This document shows, in pieces, positions 61,261 to 64,000 of a stretch of DNA of 64,000 nucleotides. Origin of the DNA: Rhodobacter sp. TJ_12 (GTDB lineage Bacteria; Pseudomonadota; Alphaproteobacteria; Rhodobacterales; Rhodobacteraceae); contig NZ_NRRD01000001.1 of assembly GCF_020023995.1 (NCBI RefSeq), forward strand, positions 367,642-431,641, written 5' to 3'. The notes beneath the pieces are model-generated. The model was not told the origin of the DNA. It saw only the letters and a list, made by a program, of their open reading frames with translations, and ran no database searches. Positions within the stretch are counted from its first letter, which is position 1. Every line of letters starts with the position of its first letter. Made by a program: the position numbers and the translations under genes.

Positions 61261-61396
61261 TGGGCAGCACCTGTCGAAAGAAACGCCCCCCACGGCGGAT
61301 GGGGCCGAAGCGCCTAGGACGCCTTGACACGCGGGGGAGGTCAAGCCCTGCGCGCGCAGAAACGTGAAAAACACCCGAAAAACCGGCATTTGCCTT

Positions 61397-61429
61397 CCCG
61401 GCAGGCTGCCAAGCTTGGCAGCTGCCGGG
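61397..61429. terminator. Nearly loopless 33-base palindrome after the creatinase gene
   Basis: CCCGGCA and TGCCGGG flank a perfect 18-base palindrome made of GCTGCCAAG and CTTGGCAGC, with one bulged G at 61404. On the minus strand it starts 12 bases after the creatinase stop, and GGTTTTTC appears shortly after, so it probably ends that transcript. Confidence 0.65.
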
Positions 61430-61441
61430 GGGGTGTCAGTG

Positions 61442-62647
61442 CTAACCCACCAGGTTGAAGCCGGGGCCATAGGGATATTGGGTGATATTTTCGGCCCCCT
61501 CTGTGCCGATCACCAAAATATCGTGCTCGCGGTAGCCGCCCGCGCCTGCCATGCCCGCGGGCAGGGTCAGCATCGGCTCCATCGAGATCACCATGCCGGG
61601 TTCCAAAACAGTGTCGATATCTTCGCGCAGTTCCAGCCCCGCTTCGCGGCCATAGTAATGGCTCAGCACGCCGAAAGAATGGCCATAGCCGAAGGTGCGA
61701 TATTGCAGCAGGTCGCGTTCGGCAAAGAAGGCGTTGATCTTTTGCGTGATCTCATCGCACCGCGCGCCGGGGGTCAGAAGGCTCATGCCATATTCATGCG
61801 CGGCGACATTGGCCTCCCAAATCTTGCGGCTCGCGTCATCGACCTCGCCCAGGAACATCGTGCGTTCGAGTGCGGTGTAATAGCCCGAAATCATCGGAAA
61901 GCAGTTGAGGCTTAAAATATCGCCGCGCTTGAGCTTGCGCCCGGTCACCGGGTTGTGCGCGCCATCGGTGTTCAGCCCCGACTGGAACCACACCCAGGTG
62001 TCGCGGTATTCGGCATCGGGGAAGCGCTTGGCGATTTCCGCCTCCATCGCATCGCGGCCCGCCATTGCCACGTCAATCTCGCGCAGGCCTTCCTTGATTG
62101 CATCATGGATCGCATAGCCGCCCACATCGGCCGCCGCGGCGCCCTGTTTGATCAGATCAATCTCGGCTTCGGATTTCACCATCCTTTGCGCCATCGTGGC
62201 GGGGGCGACATCGAGCCCGCGCTTGGGCTTCAGGAAATGGCTGAACTTGTCGGCATTGACCATCGTCAGATGATCGGCCTCGCAGCCCACCGCCTTGCCG
62301 GTGCCGATGATATGGGCAACCGCACGCCAGAAATTGTCGCGCGCCCAATCGGTATAGGTCAAAGCCTCGCCATGGCAGCGCCGCCACGGCTGGCCCGCAT
62401 CGATCCCTGCCGAGATCACGACCGAGCGGTCTTTGGTGACCACCAGCCCATAGGGCCGCCCAAAGCTGCAATAGAGAAAGCCCGAGTAGTAAGCGATATT
62501 GTGCATCGAGGTCAGCAGAACCGCATCAAGGCTATGCAGCTCCATCACATCGCGCAGGCCCGCAAGCCGGGTCTCATATTCCTCGGCACTAAAGGGCAGG
62601 GGGGCTTTGAGGCCGTTTTCGCAGGTGTAGAATTCGGGTCTTTGCAT
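61442..62647 (-). CDS. Creatinase (creatine amidinohydrolase)
   Basis: A 401-residue M24-fold enzyme. It matches bacterial creatinase closely over its length: FLYCSFGRPYGLVVT, GIDAGQPWRRCHGEALTYTD, WFQSGLNTDGAHNPVTGRK with the catalytic His (231), and YRTFGYGHSFGVLSHYYGRE. It would hydrolyse creatine to sarcosine and urea in the cytosol without metals. AAAGGA lies ahead of the ATG at 62647. No creatininase or sarcosine oxidase gene is next to it, so related amidino substrates remain possible. Confidence 0.88.
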   Translation of the reverse strand: MQRPEFYTCENGLKAPLPFSAEEYETRLAGLRDVMELHSLDAVLLTSMHNIAYYSGFLYCSFGRPYGLVVTKDRSVVISAGIDAGQPWRRCHGEALTYTDWARDNFWRAVAHIIGTGKAVGCEADHLTMVNADKFSHFLKPKRGLDVAPATMAQRMVKSEAEIDLIKQGAAAADVGGYAIHDAIKEGLREIDVAMAGRDAMEAEIAKRFPDAEYRDTWVWFQSGLNTDGAHNPVTGRKLKRGDILSLNCFPMISGYYTALERTMFLGEVDDASRKIWEANVAAHEYGMSLLTPGARCDEITQKINAFFAERDLLQYRTFGYGHSFGVLSHYYGREAGLELREDIDTVLEPGMVISMEPMLTLPAGMAGAGGYREHDILVIGTEGAENITQYPYGPGFNLVG

Positions 62648-62776
62648 CTTGTGTCCTTTGGTCCGCTGGGGACCGTGAAAGATCCCGGCGTTCAGGACGG
62701 TTGTGGCCCAGCCACAAGCATCGGGCAAGTCTGCCCTGTGGCGACGCCATCGCCACGGCTCATCCCCAGAATGGCA

Positions 62777-62812
62777 AAGGGGCGCGGGGCTTGCAAGCGC
62801 CCCACGCCCCTT
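62777..62812 (-). terminator. Terminator after the RND gene
   Basis: AAGGGGCG and CGCCCCTT, plus a second block of GGGGC/GCCCC after one mismatch, form a 13-bp hairpin. On the minus strand TTTGCC follows, 20 bases after the RND stop. Confidence 0.78.
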
Positions 62813-62832
62813 GGTTTCGCTTTCGCCTGCGC

Positions 62833-64000
62833 TTAGCCTGCGGCGAGGCGTTTTTCGTTGGCGGCCTTGAACGCCTCATCCGAGGGCGCAATGAAGGTGT
62901 AGAACATCGGCACCACGAACAGCGTGAACATGGTTCCGATGATCAGGCCCGAGAACATCACCATCCCCATAGCTTCGCGCGCGGCCGCGCCCGCGCCTTG
63001 CGCCAGCACCAAAGGCACCACGGCCAAAGCCATCGCGGCGGTGGTCATCAGGATTGGGCGCAGCCGGGTCTTGGCGGCGGCGACAATCGCCTCGCGCCGG
63101 GTTAGCCCCTTTTGCTCGCGTTGCTGATTGGCGAATTCCACCATCAAGATGCCATGCTTCGTGATCAGCCCGATCAGCGTGATCAGCCCGACTTGGCTGT
63201 AGATGTTGAGCGTGCCAAGCCCAAGGTTCAGCGGCAAGATCGCCCCAAAGATCGTTAGCGGCACCGCCATCAAGATGATGAACGGGTCGCGGAAGCTTTC
63301 GAACTGCGCGGCCAGCACCAAATAGATCACCAAAACCGCCGCGCCAAAGGCCAAGAGCAGCGTGTTGCCCTGTGTCTGTTCCAGACGCGATTGCCCCGCG
63401 TAATCCAAGAAGAAGCCTTCGGGCATCACCTCTTGGGCAATCTCGACAATTGCCGCCAACCCATCTCCCGAGGACTGGCCCGGGATCGGCAGCGCCGAGA
63501 TTGTGGCCGAATTGAGCTGGTTGAACTGTTCCACGGTCGAGGCCATCGAGCTGGAACTGGTCGAGATCACCGCCGACAGCGGCACCATTTCCCCGGTGAC
63601 AGAGCGCACGAAATAGCGGCCAAGATCTTCGGGGTTGGCGCGGTAATCCTGCGGCACCTGCAAGATGATGTCATAGCTGTTGGAATCGCGGTCGAACTGC
63701 GCGACCGAGGCGCCGCCCACCATCAGCCCCAGCGTCGTGGCAATATCCGAGACCGAGACATTCAGCGCCGCCGCCCGGTCGCGGTCGATGGTCACGACCA
63801 CCTCGGGCGCATCCACCGACAAAGAGTTCTGCACGAAGATGAACTTGTGCGTGCCCATCGCGCGCTGGCGGATTTCTTCGGAAATTTCCGCCACGCGGTC
63901 GATGCCGTGGATCGATTGCACCACGACCGAAATCGGCAGGCTGCCGCCCGCGCCGGGCAGGGTGGGCGGCAGCCTGCCGATTTCGGTCGTGGTGCAATCG
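62833..64000 (-). CDS. RND family efflux transporter permease, C-terminal part (cut by window edge)
   Basis: An open frame enters from the right edge and codes for about 389 residues of an HAE1-type inner-membrane pump. The periplasmic pore part includes DAPEVVVTIDRDRAAALNVS and FFLDYAGQSRLEQTQGNTLL; the last membrane segments include VPLTIFGAILPLNLG, GLITKHGILMVEFANQQREQ and TRLRPILMTTAAMALAVVPL. It exports drugs or other toxic compounds with proton drive. The outermost ~30 bases at the window edge lie in a perfect inverted repeat, and the residues there (DCTTTEIGRL) look unlike normal RND sequence. Confidence 0.9.
   Translation of the reverse strand, partial: DCTTTEIGRLPPTLPGAGGSLPISVVVQSIHGIDRVAEISEEIRQRAMGTHKFIFVQNSLSVDAPEVVVTIDRDRAAALNVSVSDIATTLGLMVGGASVAQFDRDSNSYDIILQVPQDYRANPEDLGRYFVRSVTGEMVPLSAVISTSSSSMASTVEQFNQLNSATISALPIPGQSSGDGLAAIVEIAQEVMPEGFFLDYAGQSRLEQTQGNTLLLAFGAAVLVIYLVLAAQFESFRDPFIILMAVPLTIFGAILPLNLGLGTLNIYSQVGLITLIGLITKHGILMVEFANQQREQKGLTRREAIVAAAKTRLRPILMTTAAMALAVVPLVLAQGAGAAAREAMGMVMFSGLIIGTMFTLFVVPMFYTFIAPSDEAFKAANEKRLAAG
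63913..64000. repeat. Perfect 37-bp inverted repeat at the right edge of the window
   Basis: Bases 63913-63949 are the exact reverse complement of 63964-64000, with a 14-base spacer (GCGCCGGGCAGGGT). The repeat lies inside the RND coding frame and ends on the last base, so it may continue beyond. It may be a fold-back assembly or amplification artefact at a contig end. Confidence 0.9.

Noticed and set aside
1..64000. tRNA, rRNA, CRISPR arrays, insertion sequences, phage genes
   Set aside because: I looked in the gaps between genes and saw no cloverleaf-like CCA-ended sequence, no regularly spaced repeats and no transposase or integrase motif. This was done by eye, so a tRNA scan would be more decisive.

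Overview
The window is GC-rich, densely packed bacterial chromosome with many ATGA start/stop overlaps. The gene families point to an alphaproteobacterium, most likely family Rhodobacteraceae: a COQ9-family gene divergent from rpsU, a TrcR/DUF1013 regulator, EtfQO, two adjacent DUF6455 proteins, a PtsP-type EI(Ntr), and a tad/cpa pilus locus whose pilins carry a GAVTVDW motif. No rRNA, tRNA, CRISPR array, transposase, integrase or prophage gene was seen. Genus cannot be assigned from sequence alone.

Layout. 1-13.5 kb is housekeeping and small accessory genes: an unidentified gene tail, azlC-azlD, mobA-GNAT, trcR, an RNase T2-like protein, a quinone oxidoreductase-COQ9 pair divergent from rpsU, a membrane chemoreceptor with a small exported partner, trkH, a divergent Lrp/alanine dehydrogenase pair and a GST. 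13.6-27.4 kb carries an inositol-phosphatase-family gene, an Fsr-like MFS exporter, divergent metR/metF, a thioesterase, a DUF2235 protein, an ornithine-decarboxylase-type enzyme divergent from an Lrp regulator, a VOC protein, valS, a HAD-UbiA fusion and a lytic transglycosylase.

27.8-39.5 kb is a Flp/Tad pilus locus on the plus strand: three pilin genes with identical products, a fourth divergent pilin, cpaB, cpaC, an OmpA-like lipoprotein, cpaE, cpaF, tadB, tadC, two TPR lipoproteins and the prepilin peptidase cpaA. Together they supply pilin, processing, an outer-membrane channel, an ATPase motor and an inner-membrane platform. The TadE/F/G-type minor pilins are not in the window. Stem-loops follow each of the first three pilins, which would fit high pilin and lower machinery expression.

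39.5-64 kb is again mainly housekeeping: ispE, a large TPR protein, EtfQO, greA, a succinate-semialdehyde dehydrogenase-type enzyme, an arylformamidase-like hydrolase, a GMC oxidoreductase, an unusual pyruvate kinase homologue, lysC-ptsP, two DUF6455 genes, an M48 lipoprotein, panB-panC, an L,D-transpeptidase, a creatinase and the 3' part of an RND efflux pump gene.

The observations most worth a second look are: (1) a stem-loop with a CUCCUCCUCCC loop downstream of the pyruvate kinase gene, resembling the anti-Shine-Dalgarno loops of the CcsR/cuckoo sRNAs; (2) the pilin array with its repeated upstream elements; (3) a perfect 37-bp inverted repeat that runs exactly to the last base of the window inside the RND gene and may be a fold-back artefact; (4) enzymes with altered key residues or domain make-up (RNase T2, pyruvate kinase, HAD-UbiA).
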